From Cloacibacillus evryensis DSM 19522 (GTDB taxonomy: Bacteria > Synergistota > Synergistia > Synergistales > Synergistaceae): 64,000 bases of DNA. Positions 39,364 through 47,740 of the stretch are shown here, piece after piece. Where the stretch lies: assembly GCF_000585335.1 (NCBI RefSeq), contig NZ_KK073872.1, forward strand, positions 3,424,465 through 3,488,464, read 5' to 3'. The notes beneath the pieces are model-generated. The model ran no database searches. It was not told where the DNA came from and saw only the letters and a program-made list of their open reading frames with translations. Numbering within the stretch: position 1 is the stretch's first letter; every line of letters starts with the position of its first letter. The position numbers and the translations under genes are program-made.

Positions 39364-39909
39364 CTATGCTGCTGATTCTTTCTGCTCCTTGATCCTTTCG
39401 AGGACGGTGACAAAATTCCTCTGGGGGCCGGAGAGCACGGTAACGAGTCCGCGAAGCGGAGCCGCGATGGTACCCACGACCTGGGCGATGAGCGTCTCTT
39501 TTGAGGGAAGGTCCGCGAGAGCGAAGACCTGTTCCTTGCTGAGGAGCTGCTGTCCGCCGAGGATCGCGCCTTTGATGACGAGAGCCTCGTTGCCCTTCTC
39601 CTTGGAGAAGTCGCGTATCGCCTTGGCGACCGCCGCCGCGTCGCCGTAGGAGAGGACGTAGCCGTTGGGACCGAAGTCGATCTCGGAAGCCTGGACCATG
39701 TCGCATTCCTTGAGGGCTATGCGCATGAGGGTGTTTTTGCAGACCTTCATCTCACCGCCGGCCTGACGGATGAGTTTACGCACCGCGCTTATCTTCTTTA
39801 CTGTCAGTCCGCGGTATTCGGTGATGAATACGGCGTCGCTCCTTTTGAGAGCCTCTGCCAGCATGTCGATATTTTCACGTTTTGCTTGTGTCGGCATTTT
39901 CGATTTCAC
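39364..39909 (-). CDS. rplJ: Ribosomal protein L10
   Basis: The 181-residue base of the L12 stalk. It shows KRENIDMLAEALKRSDAVFITEYRGLTV, with the L10-typical EYRGLTVKKISAVRKLIR and NTLMRIAL. The C-terminal helix binds L7/L12 dimers. AGGAGG lies before the ATG. Expression is expected to be controlled through its long leader, which carries the L10-binding structure and an attenuator. It is cotranscribed with rplL. Confidence 0.97.
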   Translation of the reverse strand: MKSKMPTQAKRENIDMLAEALKRSDAVFITEYRGLTVKKISAVRKLIRQAGGEMKVCKNTLMRIALKECDMVQASEIDFGPNGYVLSYGDAAAVAKAIRDFSKEKGNEALVIKGAILGGQQLLSKEQVFALADLPSKETLIAQVVGTIAAPLRGLVTVLSGPQRNFVTVLERIKEQKESAA

Positions 39910-40092
39910 CTCCTGATGATTGAGTTGTTATTCGGAATGCCGTCTTTAGGGCCTCATAGAGCCGCCATAAAAATGGCCTCCGAACCCAAGCAAGTCCGGA
40001 AGCCATAATAACTGTCATATATACAGAATTATCCTTCGCGAGACCTCGGCAGGAAATTAAGCACAAGTGCGCCTGCTGTCTTGAGTCATAGC
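39910..40092 (-). ncRNA. L10 leader (autoregulatory mRNA structure)
   Basis: The rplJ leader contains CAGGCGCACTTGTGCTTAAT and CCTGCCGAGGTCT, which match the conserved core of L10 leaders that bind L10(L12) to repress the operon. Further down, GGCTTCCGGACTTG pairs with GGGTTCGGAGGCC (39975-40004), followed by ATTTTTA, forming an attenuator. Boundaries are approximate. Confidence 0.75.
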
Positions 40093-40098
40093 TAGTGG

Positions 40099-40127
40099 AT
40101 TATATCTCTTGTGTACTATTTTGTCAA
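40099..40127 (-). promoter_or_regulatory. Consensus promoter of rplJL
   Basis: TTGACA (complement of 40122-40127) and TATAAT (complement of 40099-40104) with a 17-base spacer: a perfect sigma-70 consensus. Confidence 0.9.
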
Positions 40128-40199
40128 AAGGTCTCATCGTTTTTATCAGGGCGAAACGCATCAAGAAAGGTCAGGCAAATGGTAAACTGGGATTTATCC

Positions 40200-40311
40200 T
40201 GTCATGCCGGGCTTGACCCGGCATCCAGTGGCTTCAGGTTTGTTCCAACATCGATTGTAAAACAAAAACCAACGACTCTAGGCTCCGGCTCGGAGGCCGG
40301 AGCGACGGAAG
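40200..40311. repeat. REP-like double palindrome
   Basis: Two hairpins, ATGCCGGGCTTGACCCGGCAT and GCTCCGGCTCGGAGGCCGGAGC, lie about 65 bases apart, in a gap between rplJ and csoR. They resemble the short extragenic palindromes (CCGGG-CTTGA-CCCGG type) scattered through many bacterial genomes. No other copy is in this window. Confidence 0.5.
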
Positions 40312-40432
40312 GGCGCTAAACCGCTATTTATCTTTCCCCGTAATCGTTTATAAACGCCAAATCACTCTCCGTTGGCCTGTTTATGCGCCTGCCCTGTTAT
40401 GCCGTGTTATTCATTGTTGATTGCAAAAGCTC

Positions 40433-40482
40433 TTGACATATACCCAATAGGGGTATATAACATAAATACCCGGTAGGGGTAT
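40433..40482 (+). promoter_or_regulatory. csoR-copA promoter with two CsoR boxes
   Basis: TTGACA (40433-40438) and TATAAC (40456-40461) are 17 bases apart. ATACCC-AATA-GGGGTAT fills the spacer (40440-40456) and ATACCC-GGTA-GGGGTAT lies just after the -10 box (40466-40482). These are classical CsoR operator palindromes. Confidence 0.85.
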
Positions 40483-40500
40483 TTTTAAAAAGGGGAACGG

Positions 40501-40812
40501 ATGATGAAAGAAGAAGAAATTTGCGGCTGCCATGAGAAAATGACCGAGCGCACCGAAGAGGAGCGCAAAAAACTGATCCATCGCCTCAACCGCATCGAGG
40601 GGCAGATCCGCGGCATCCGCGGCATGGTAGAAAAAAGCGTTTATTGTACGGACATCTTGACACAGTCCGCGGCGGTGACGGCGGCGGTCAACGCTTTCAA
40701 TAAAGATCTGCTGGCCAGCCACATCCGCAATTGCGTGGCGAGGGATATCCGGGCCGGCAAGGACGAGGTCATCGACGAGCTGGTCGCCGCCCTGCAGAAG
40801 TTGATGAAATAA
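40501..40812 (+). CDS. csoR: Copper-sensing repressor CsoR
   Basis: A 103-residue all-helical repressor of the CsoR/RcnR family. LIHRLNRIEGQIRGIRGMVE contains the family core RLNRIEGQIRGI. YCTDIL supplies the first Cu(I) ligand Cys, and HIRNCV supplies the His and second Cys. Cu(I) binding releases DNA and turns on copA. AGGGG lies before the ATG, with ATGATG giving two possible starts. Two CsoR boxes overlap its promoter. It lies 13 bases before copA, so the two are cotranscribed. Confidence 0.93.
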   Translation: MMKEEEICGCHEKMTERTEEERKKLIHRLNRIEGQIRGIRGMVEKSVYCTDILTQSAAVTAAVNAFNKDLLASHIRNCVARDIRAGKDEVIDELVAALQKLMK

Positions 40813-40825
40813 AGGAGGCGCACAG

Positions 40826-43351
40826 ATGAAACAATATACGGTAACGGGGATGAGCTGCGCGGCCTGCGCCGCCCGCGTGGAAAAGGCGGTGGCGAAGGCG
40901 CCGGGGGTGACCTCCTGCTCCGTGAGCCTGCTGACCAACTCTCTGGGGGTGGAGGGCACGGCCTCCGACGCGGAGATCGTCGCCGCCGTCCGAAACGCCG
41001 GATACGGCGCGGCCCCCAAGGGCGCGAAAAATAGCGGCGCGCCCGCGGACGGCGCGGCCGACGCGCTGCGGGACCGGGAGACGCCGGTACTGAAACGGCG
41101 TCTGGCCGCCTCTTTGGCCTTCCTCGCCGTTCTCATGTATTTCTCCATGGGGCATATGATGTGGAACTGGCCGCTGCCGGCCTTCTTTGCCGGCAATCAC
41201 ATTGCCATGGGGCTGATACAGCTGCTGCTGGCCGTCGCCGTGATGGTCATAAATCAGAAATTTTTTATCAGCGGCTTCCAAAGCCTCCTGCGCCGCGCGC
41301 CTAATATGGACACGCTTGTGGCGCTCGGCTCGGCGGCGGCTTTCGTATACAGCACCTTCGCGCTCTTCGCGATGACGCAGAGGCAGCTTTTAGGCGACGC
41401 CGCGGGAGTCGCGGCCTATATGCATGAGTTTTATTTTGAATCCGCGGCGATGATCCTCGCGCTGATCACCGTAGGCAAAATGCTCGAGGCCCGCTCCAAG
41501 GGGCGGACGACCGACGCGCTCAAGGGGCTGATGAAGCTGGCCCCTAAAAGAGCGGTCGTCGTGAACAACGGCGAGGAGAAGACGGTTCCCATCGAGGAGG
41601 TCAGAAAGGGCGATATCTTCGTCGTGCGTCCCGGCGAGAACATCCCCGTCGACGGCGTCGTGCTCGAGGGTAACAGCGCCGTCAATGAATCCGCGCTTAC
41701 GGGGGAAAGCATTCCCGCGGATAAGAGCGCAGGCGACCAGGTCTCCGCGGCGACGCTGAACCAGTCGGGCTTCATTCGCTGCGAGGCGACGAGGGTCGGC
41801 GAAGATACGACGCTGTCGCAGATAATCCGGATGGTAAGCGACGCGGCGGCCACCAAGGCTCCGATCGCCAAAATCGCGGACAGGGTATCCGGCGTCTTCG
41901 TGCCGGTCGTCATCCTTATCTCCATCGCGACGACCGCCGTCTGGCTGCTCGCGGGCGAATCTCTCGGCTTCGCCCTAGCGCGCGGCATCTCCGTCCTCGT
42001 AATAAGCTGCCCCTGCGCGCTGGGGCTCGCGACGCCGGTGGCGATCATGGTCGGCAGCGGCATGGGCGCGAAAAACGGGATCCTGTTCAAAAACGCCCTC
42101 TCCCTCGAAGCGGCGGGCAAGGTACAGATTGCGGCGCTTGACAAGACCGGCACCATCACCTCCGGCGAACCGAGGGTGACGGATATCGTTCCCGCGCCGG
42201 GGACAGGCGAAGACGAGCTGCTGCGCCTCGCCTGCGCTCTGGAGCAAAAGAGCGAGCACCCGCTGGCGAGGGCTGTTTTACGGCGAGCGAAGGAGCGGGG
42301 GATGCAGCCGGAAGAGGTCGAAGGGTTCCAGGCGCTTCCGGGCAACGGCCTGACCGCTCTCCGGCAGGGCCGCGAATTAAGGGGCGGCAGTTATAAATTC
42401 ATCAGCGGCCGGTCAGAGGTCCCCGAAGAGATGAAGATACGCTCAGAGAGGCTCGCGGAGGAGGGCAAGACACCGCTCTTCTTCAGCATGGACGGAGCGG
42501 TCGCCGGCATCATCGCCGTTGCCGACGCCATCAAAGAGGACAGCGCGAAGGCGATCGGCGAGCTGAAAAACATGGGCATCCGCGTGGTGATGCTCACGGG
42601 CGACAACGAACGCACCGCGCGGGCCGTCGGCAGAGAGGCCGGCGTCGACGAGGTGATAGCCGGCGTACTGCCGGACGGCAAGGAAAACGCGATACGTCGT
42701 TTGAAGGAGAAGGGCACGGTCGCCATGGTGGGAGACGGCATCAACGACGCCCCCGCGCTGACGCGCGCCGACATCGGCATCGCCATCGGCGCGGGAACCG
42801 ACGTCGCGATAGACGCGGCGGACATCGTCCTCATGAAGAGCCGCTTAGCCGACGTGCCGGCGGCGATCCGCCTGAGCCGCGCCACATTGCGGAATATCCA
42901 CGAAAACCTCTTCTGGGCCTTCATCTACAACATCGTCGGCATCCCGCTCGCGGCGGGAGTTTTCATCTCCCTGTTCGGCTGGAAGCTGAATCCGATGTTC
43001 GGCGCGGCGGCGATGAGCCTCTCGAGCTTCTGCGTCGTCACAAACGCCCTGCGCCTCAATTTCTTCAAAATGTACGACGCCGGCAGGGATAAAAAGATCA
43101 GGACGGACTATAAAAATAAAAACACAAAGGAGCGAACGACGATGGAAAAGACAATGAAGATCGAAGGAATGATGTGCGGCCACTGCGAGGCCGCGGTGAA
43201 GAAAGCGCTGGAGTCGCTGCCTCAGGTGGAGGCGGCGAAGGTGGACCACACCGCCGGTACCGCCGTGGTGACGCTGAAGGCCGAAACAGAGGACGACGTC
43301 TTGAAAAAGGCGGTCGAGGAGAGGGATTATAAGGTGATATCGATCTGTTAG
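40826..43351 (+). CDS. copA: Cu(I) P-type ATPase with fused CopZ-like tail
   Basis: An 841-residue P1B ATPase that expels Cu(I). The N-terminal HMA domain holds GMSCAACAARVEK. Membrane helix 6 has SCPCALGLATP, phosphorylation occurs in DKTGTIT, and GDGINDAPAL, the actuator loop TGES and the HP locus (SEHPLARAV) are intact. A normal CopA would end near NALRLNFFKMYDAGRDKK. Here the frame continues through a lysine-rich linker into a second metal-binding domain, MKIEGMMCGHCEAAVKKAL. AAAGGAGG precedes the ATG. An internal ribosome site suggests the tail is also made separately. A hairpin follows. Confidence 0.93.
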   Translation: MKQYTVTGMSCAACAARVEKAVAKAPGVTSCSVSLLTNSLGVEGTASDAEIVAAVRNAGYGAAPKGAKNSGAPADGAADALRDRETPVLKRRLAASLAFLAVLMYFSMGHMMWNWPLPAFFAGNHIAMGLIQLLLAVAVMVINQKFFISGFQSLLRRAPNMDTLVALGSAAAFVYSTFALFAMTQRQLLGDAAGVAAYMHEFYFESAAMILALITVGKMLEARSKGRTTDALKGLMKLAPKRAVVVNNGEEKTVPIEEVRKGDIFVVRPGENIPVDGVVLEGNSAVNESALTGESIPADKSAGDQVSAATLNQSGFIRCEATRVGEDTTLSQIIRMVSDAAATKAPIAKIADRVSGVFVPVVILISIATTAVWLLAGESLGFALARGISVLVISCPCALGLATPVAIMVGSGMGAKNGILFKNALSLEAAGKVQIAALDKTGTITSGEPRVTDIVPAPGTGEDELLRLACALEQKSEHPLARAVLRRAKERGMQPEEVEGFQALPGNGLTALRQGRELRGGSYKFISGRSEVPEEMKIRSERLAEEGKTPLFFSMDGAVAGIIAVADAIKEDSAKAIGELKNMGIRVVMLTGDNERTARAVGREAGVDEVIAGVLPDGKENAIRRLKEKGTVAMVGDGINDAPALTRADIGIAIGAGTDVAIDAADIVLMKSRLADVPAAIRLSRATLRNIHENLFWAFIYNIVGIPLAAGVFISLFGWKLNPMFGAAAMSLSSFCVVTNALRLNFFKMYDAGRDKKIRTDYKNKNTKERTTMEKTMKIEGMMCGHCEAAVKKALESLPQVEAAKVDHTAGTAVVTLKAETEDDVLKKAVEERDYKVISIC
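43142..43351 (+). CDS. copZ: CopZ-like copper chaperone, nested in-frame in copA
   Basis: The last 69 codons of the copA frame encode a complete HMA copper chaperone (MCGHCEAAVKKAL, with the MxCxxC Cu(I) site and normal length). An AAGGAG ribosome site lies 9 bases before the internal ATG at 43142. This matches a former separate copZ gene whose upstream stop codon in copA was lost, or an arrangement that yields both fused and free chaperone. Free CopZ would deliver Cu(I) to CopA and CsoR. Separate translation is an inference. Confidence 0.6.
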   Translation: MEKTMKIEGMMCGHCEAAVKKALESLPQVEAAKVDHTAGTAVVTLKAETEDDVLKKAVEERDYKVISIC

Positions 43352-43364
43352 CGGCGTTTATATA

Positions 43365-43412
43365 GAATAAGCAGGGAGTGGCGCGCCGGTCGCTGTCACT
43401 CCCTGCTTATTC
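43365..43412 (+). terminator. Hairpin after copA
   Basis: GAATAAGCAGGGAGTG pairs perfectly with CACTCCCTGCTTATTC. The U-tract is weak (CTTTG). The rest of 43413-43575 shows no gene. Confidence 0.6.
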
Positions 43413-43575
43413 CTTTGCGCGGGCATCGCCTGAGATCGGATTTCTTTATTTTACCCGGCCGACGCCAGCGAAACCTGCGCGCTAATTTGAACCTGTGCCG
43501 GAAATCATCGCCGGCTATATGCGATAATTATCGGCAGAGAGTAAAGATAAAAAGGACGGGAGGAGAGCTAAAGAG

Positions 43576-44367
43576 ATGCTAAGGGTAGGGATTGCGCAGA
43601 TAGATGTAAAGCTCGGAGAGCGAACGGCAAATTTTCGGACCGTTACGGAATGGATGGCAAGATACCATACTCCCTCCGAGGTCGAGACGGTGATCGTGCT
43701 GCCGGAAATCTTCGACGTCGGTTATGTCATCGACGAGGCGGAGAAGTACGGGGACCACGACGCGGCGCAGGCGGCGGGATTCTTAGGCGGACTCGCGCGG
43801 CGGTACAACGTCTGGTTCGCCGGCGGCTCAGTGCTCGCGACGACGGAAGAGGGGGCGGTAAACCGCGCGCTCGTCGTCGATCCGCGCGGCGAATACGTCG
43901 CGCACTATGACAAGGCCCATCTCGTGCCGATGATGAACGAGGAAAAGTATCTGCGCGCCGGATCCGCGCCGGGACTCTTTGAGATCGGCGGCGTCAAGGT
44001 CAGCTGCGCGATCTGCTATGACCTGCGCTTCTGCGAGTGGCTGCGCATGGGAGCCCTTGCCGGCGCGCAGCTCTGCCTGATCTCCGCCGAATGGCCGTCG
44101 CCGAGAATAGAGCACTGGCGGACATTGCTGCGGGCGCGGGCGATTGAAAATATGATGTTCGTCGCCGCCTGCAACCGGGTGGGGACCACGCCTTCCGACA
44201 GTTTCGGCGGACGATCGGCGGTGATCGACCCCTGGGGCAAGATTCTTTACGAGGGAGGCGAGGGCTGTGAGGGCGCTTTCGTCACTATCGAACCACGCGA
44301 ATCCGGCGAGGCGAGGGATTTCATTCGGGCCTTTGAAATGCGCCGCCCCGAACTTTATCGGCTATAA
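43576..44367 (+). CDS. Carbon-nitrogen hydrolase (nitrilase family amidase)
   Basis: A 263-residue cytoplasmic hydrolase with the nitrilase-superfamily triad: Glu44 in LPEIFDVGY, Lys113 in YDKAHLVPM and Cys147 in CAICYDLRF. This form, with RDLRF/YDLRF and a short length, is common among omega-amidases, which hydrolyse alpha-ketoglutaramate and similar amides. That would fit the glutamine-centred metabolism seen here, but the substrate is an inference. GGAGAG lies before the ATG. The secreted protein at 44403 follows after 35 bases and may be cotranscribed. Confidence 0.9.
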   Translation: MLRVGIAQIDVKLGERTANFRTVTEWMARYHTPSEVETVIVLPEIFDVGYVIDEAEKYGDHDAAQAAGFLGGLARRYNVWFAGGSVLATTEEGAVNRALVVDPRGEYVAHYDKAHLVPMMNEEKYLRAGSAPGLFEIGGVKVSCAICYDLRFCEWLRMGALAGAQLCLISAEWPSPRIEHWRTLLRARAIENMMFVAACNRVGTTPSDSFGGRSAVIDPWGKILYEGGEGCEGAFVTIEPRESGEARDFIRAFEMRRPELYRL

Positions 44368-44402
44368 TATTTTCGTATTTAATCAACCGGGAGGTTTTCA
44401 CT

Positions 44403-45113
44403 GTGAAGAAAACAATCGCTCTGGCCGTCTCCGTACTTTTGCTGGCATTAGCCTCTGCGGCGTTTGCAAAACCGGATGTGACCGAATTCAGGAACAACAA
44501 CTATGACCTATCGACGATCAAGACCGTACTCGTGCTGCCTGTGACTTACGACGTCTCGATCCCGCAGTCGGAGCCTTTCCTTAAAGAGGCCGCTGAACAG
44601 AAGTGGCAGGAGCAGACCCTGAAAAAACAGGAGCGTTTCCCCTACCTCATGAAGAGCCCCAAGGATGTCGTCGAACGGGCCGCCTTCGTCAGCGGCCAGC
44701 CGGCCGAGCCGATGGCGCCGCAGCAGATGGCGGAGAAGGCGCTCGTACTCGCCGCTGACCAGGTCGACGCGATCCTCACCTGCACAGTCACCAAATGCGG
44801 CGTCGGCGTGATCAAACATCCCGGCGAGTATGTGACGAAGTACAGATATGTCGACGAGCCGGTCTGGCGCAACAACCGCTGGGAGCGCGAGCGCGTGCGC
44901 GTCCCCTATCAGGAATACAAGGAACCGTGGAACGAAAGCTTCACGCGGGGCGCGGTAAAGGTGGAGCTGCGCTCGGCGAAGGACAACAGCCTCATCTACG
45001 GCGAGGCCGTGGAGGCCAACACCGGCGCGGACCTCTTCACCGACGCTCCCTCGATAACGAAGCATATACAGAACATCATTGAAAACGCCGCAAAGCGAAT
45101 CCCGGTGAAATAG
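44403..45113 (+). CDS. Secreted protein of unknown function
   Basis: A 236-residue protein with a clear signal peptide (KKTIALAVSVLLLALASAAFA, cleavage after Ala about residue 22). The mature part starts KPDVTEF and includes IKTVLVLPVTYDVS, a strand pattern like periplasmic DUF4136/DUF799-type lipoproteins but without a lipobox. Two cysteines (TCTVTKC) may form a disulfide. It starts with GTG behind GGGAGG at 8 bases. It follows the nitrilase gene. Function is unknown; envelope location is likely. Confidence 0.75.
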   Translation: MKKTIALAVSVLLLALASAAFAKPDVTEFRNNNYDLSTIKTVLVLPVTYDVSIPQSEPFLKEAAEQKWQEQTLKKQERFPYLMKSPKDVVERAAFVSGQPAEPMAPQQMAEKALVLAADQVDAILTCTVTKCGVGVIKHPGEYVTKYRYVDEPVWRNNRWERERVRVPYQEYKEPWNESFTRGAVKVELRSAKDNSLIYGEAVEANTGADLFTDAPSITKHIQNIIENAAKRIPVK

Positions 45114-45141
45114 CTCAAATCCGACCGGCTGAAGATATAAA

Positions 45142-45180
45142 AAGCGGCCCGTTCAGTCAATGAACGGGCCGCTTATGTTT
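45142..45180. terminator. Bidirectional terminator between secreted-protein gene and rplA
   Basis: AAGCGGCCCGTTCA pairs with TGAACGGGCCGCTT. Plus-strand transcripts run into ATGTTTT, and minus-strand transcripts from rplA run into TTTATAT. Confidence 0.85.
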
Positions 45181-45203
45181 TAGCCTTTAGAACGGTAAGG
45201 GGG

Positions 45204-45914
45204 TTACTCCGCCGCTACCTCTTTCTGTGCCTGGAGCGGGTCTACATGAAGGCCCACGCCCATCGTCGAGGAGACGGTGATGCCCTTTATATATGTGCCC
45301 TTGACCGCAGCGGGACGGGCTTTGATGATTGCGCGGAGGAGCGTCTTAACGTTGCCCATGAGGTTCTCTAGGGGGAACGAAGCTCTTCCTACAGCATTAT
45401 GGGTGATAGCTGTTTTGTCAACGCGGAACTCGACACGGCCCGCTTTGATCTCTTTGATAGCATCGGCAACATCGAATGTAACGGTATTGGTCTTAGCGCT
45501 CGGCATAAGGCCGCGGGGTCCGAGGACTTTACCGAGGCGTCCCGCCGACTTCATTATATCCGGTGTGGCGATTACTGCATCGAAATCAAGTCTGCCGTTC
45601 TGGATCTCTGCAACCAGATCTTCGCCGCCGACGATGTCCGCGCCTGCATCCTGAGCTTCCTTCTGCTTGTCACCGAGCGCCAGCACTGCGACTTTCTTTG
45701 TGTGGCCGGTTCCGAAGGGAAGGACTATTGTGCTGCGTACCTGCTGGTCTGCATGACGGGGATCAACGCCCAGACGAATATGGAGTTCGAGGCTTTCATC
45801 AAATTTCGCGGTCGCGCATTCCTTTGCGAGCGCTACTGCCTCTGAAAGGGAGTACTGCTTTGTAAGATCAACTTTTTCGAGCAGCGCCTTGTAACGTTTT
45901 CCTTTTTTTGCCAT
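45204..45914 (-). CDS. rplA: Ribosomal protein L1
   Basis: The 236-residue protein of the L1 stalk, which also represses its own operon. The signature [16 protein letters not shown] and the N-terminal [11 protein letters not shown] with [15 protein letters not shown] are clear. The start is ATG 45914, with GAGGAGG upstream; the frame extends further without a better start. Two consecutive hairpins (45941-45959 and 45966-45986) lie between rplK and rplA. The transcript ends at the terminator at 45142, so rplJ is not reached. Confidence 0.97.
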   Translation of the reverse strand: MAKKGKRYKALLEKVDLTKQYSLSEAVALAKECATAKFDESLELHIRLGVDPRHADQQVRSTIVLPFGTGHTKKVAVLALGDKQKEAQDAGADIVGGEDLVAEIQNGRLDFDAVIATPDIMKSAGRLGKVLGPRGLMPSAKTNTVTFDVADAIKEIKAGRVEFRVDKTAITHNAVGRASFPLENLMGNVKTLLRAIIKARPAAVKGTYIKGITVSSTMGVGLHVDPLQAQKEVAAE

Positions 45915-45999
45915 TGTGTTTTCCTCCTCGTGGTAATGTCGGATGTCCTGACGACATCCTCCCACTCCTGAAATCGTCTTTCAGGATTAAAAGATCGAA

Positions 46000-46425
46000 T
46001 TAGCGAACTATTTCGATACCCATTGAACGCGCGGTGCCTTCGATCATCTTCATTGCCGCTTCGATGTCGTTGGCGTTGAGATCGGGCATCTTAAGAGCCG
46101 CGATATCCTGCACCTGCTTCTTCGTCAGCTTGCCGACCTTGTCCTTGTTGGGGACGGCCGAACCCTTTTCCTTGCCGGCGGCCTTCTTGATAAGGATGCT
46201 TGCGGGCGGGGTCTTGAGTACGAACGAAAAGCTGCGGTCCGCATATACCGTGATGACAACTGGAATTATCATGCCGACCTGATCGGCGGTCTTGGCGTTG
46301 AACGCCTTGACGAATTCCATGATGTTGATTCCGCGCTGACCGAGCGCCGGGCCGACCGGCGGTGCCGGTGTGGCTTTTCCTGCGGGAAGCTGAAGTTTGA
46401 GCTCCCCAATTACCTTCTTAGCCAT
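46000..46425 (-). CDS. rplK: Ribosomal protein L11
   Basis: A 141-residue protein of the GTPase-associated centre. It has [30 protein letters not shown], of which [18 protein letters not shown] is diagnostic, and the C-terminal RNA-binding domain with [18 protein letters not shown] precedes the ATG. A small GC-rich hairpin (46451-46473) lies between nusG and rplK and could modulate read-through. Confidence 0.98.
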   Translation of the reverse strand: MAKKVIGELKLQLPAGKATPAPPVGPALGQRGINIMEFVKAFNAKTADQVGMIIPVVITVYADRSFSFVLKTPPASILIKKAAGKEKGSAVPNKDKVGKLTKKQVQDIAALKMPDLNANDIEAAMKMIEGTARSMGIEIVR

Positions 46426-46532
46426 GTTGATGTTTCCTCCTTAGGTTAAAGCCTCTCCCGCCATGGGGGAGGCTGTTATTCTGTTTTCAATGTGCGTGAT
46501 GCGGAAGATCGTCGCGAAAGACGGCGCGGCCT

Positions 46533-47084
46533 CTATATCTTTTCGAGGTCGCTGTAGTCCGCCTCCACATCTGTCTCTCTGCCGAAGGCCGTAATCCGGA
46601 ATTTTATCTTTGCCTTGTCCGCGTCGACATCGACGACGGGGCCGCTGCATCCGGCAAACGGTCCAGTCTTCATCTGTATCATGTCGCCGACTTTGAAGTC
46701 CACCTCTACCTTCGGCTTGGCCTCTTTGCCGAGCTTCTGCATTATATCTTCAGCCTCTTTGGGCGAAAGAGGGATGGGGTGGTTCCCCGAACCGACAAAA
46801 CCCGTTACTCCGGGAGTGTGGCGAACGACATACCAGGACTGATCTTCAAGTATCATTTCGACAAGGACATAGCTCGGAAAGACCTTCCTTTTTACGCGTT
46901 TGGTCTTTCCATCTTTTATGGTCACCTTTTCCTCAACGGGAACAAGGACACGGAAAATCCTATCTTCCATGCCCATGGTCGCTATGCGCTGATCGAGGTT
47001 TGCCTTGACCTTATTCTCATACCCTGAGTAGGTCTGTACTATGTACCAGCGGCGTTCCTGTGTATTTCCAAATAATTCGCTCAT
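46533..47084 (-). CDS. nusG: Transcription factor NusG
   Basis: A 183-residue elongation factor. The NGN domain starts with RWYIVQTYSGYENKVKANLDQRI (key part WYIVQTYSGYENKVK). The C-terminal KOW domain shows VGDMIQMKTGPFAGCSGPVVDVD (key part GPFAGCSG). It binds RNA polymerase and couples it to Rho or the ribosome. It lies between secE and rplK as in most bacteria. Confidence 0.97.
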   Translation of the reverse strand: MSELFGNTQERRWYIVQTYSGYENKVKANLDQRIATMGMEDRIFRVLVPVEEKVTIKDGKTKRVKRKVFPSYVLVEMILEDQSWYVVRHTPGVTGFVGSGNHPIPLSPKEAEDIMQKLGKEAKPKVEVDFKVGDMIQMKTGPFAGCSGPVVDVDADKAKIKFRITAFGRETDVEADYSDLEKI

Positions 47085-47161
47085 GCTTAAAAGAGGACCT
47101 GAGTCCCCTCCACCTCCAGATTACAGTCGAGATACATCCAATAATATCCGAACATACGCAA

Positions 47162-47344
47162 CTACTGGATAATCTTAGAGAATATTCCAGTTAGAATCAA
47201 ATCTACCAGCCCGAGATAGGCTGAGGCGATGGCCGATACCACGATGACAATGATGGTAGAATACCATAACTGCTGTTTTGTGGGCCACGTTACCTTTTTA
47301 AGCTCAGCTCTAGATTCCCGGATGTAGTCGAGGACTTTCTCCAT
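47162..47344 (-). CDS. secE: Preprotein translocase subunit SecE
   Basis: A 60-residue single-span membrane protein. RAELKKVTWPTKQQL is the conserved amphipathic helix of short SecE proteins, followed by one hydrophobic segment. It stabilises SecY. ATG 47344, with GGAGG 9 bases upstream, is preferred over the frame's first codon at 47362. It lies 77 bases before nusG and follows tRNA(Trp). Confidence 0.93.
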   Translation of the reverse strand: MEKVLDYIRESRAELKKVTWPTKQQLWYSTIIVIVVSAIASAYLGLVDLILTGIFSKIIQ

Positions 47345-47420
47345 TAACCCCGACCTCCTCATTTATCGACTTTAGTATAAATTGCCTTGTTGCTTCCTGA
47401 CCGTTTTCAGAGAATAAAAA

Positions 47421-47498
47421 TGGCAGGCCTGGAAGGATTCGAACCCTCAACCCCCGCATTTGGAGTGCGGTGCTCTAACCAGTTCGAGCTACAGACCT
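47421..47498 (-). tRNA. trnW: tRNA-Trp (CCA anticodon)
   Basis: The minus strand starts AGGTCTG and ends CAGGCCTGCCA, so the CCA end is encoded. The anticodon loop CTCCAAA gives CCA, and GGTTCGAATCC is the T arm. It lies between rpmG and secE, a common arrangement. Confidence 0.95.
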
Positions 47499-47519
47499 GC
47501 ATGCAGAGGATATTCTACA

Positions 47520-47669
47520 CTATTTGCATTCTTTGTGCAAGGTGTGCTTGTCGCAGAACTTGCAATATTTTTTCTTCTCCAGCTTTTTGGTCGCCTTTTT
47601 CTTGTTAACAAGCGTAACATAGTTGCGGCGTTTGCACTCCGTGCACTGAAGACCGATGATGTCAGCCAT
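47520..47669 (-). CDS. rpmG: Ribosomal protein L33
   Basis: A 49-residue zinc-ribbon protein of the large subunit. It starts [20 protein letters not shown] and ends with [15 protein letters not shown], carrying two CxxC pairs for zinc. Such a four-Cys form is the zinc-dependent paralogue. It lies between tuf and tRNA(Trp), in the usual tuf-rpmG-secE-nusG order. Confidence 0.93.
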   Translation of the reverse strand: MADIIGLQCTECKRRNYVTLVNKKKATKKLEKKKYCKFCDKHTLHKECK

Positions 47670-47740
47670 TCCTATTCACTCCAGACAAATATTAATTTGA
47701 AAGGGGCGGCCGCTTTCAAGCCGCCCCGCTTACACCTTAT

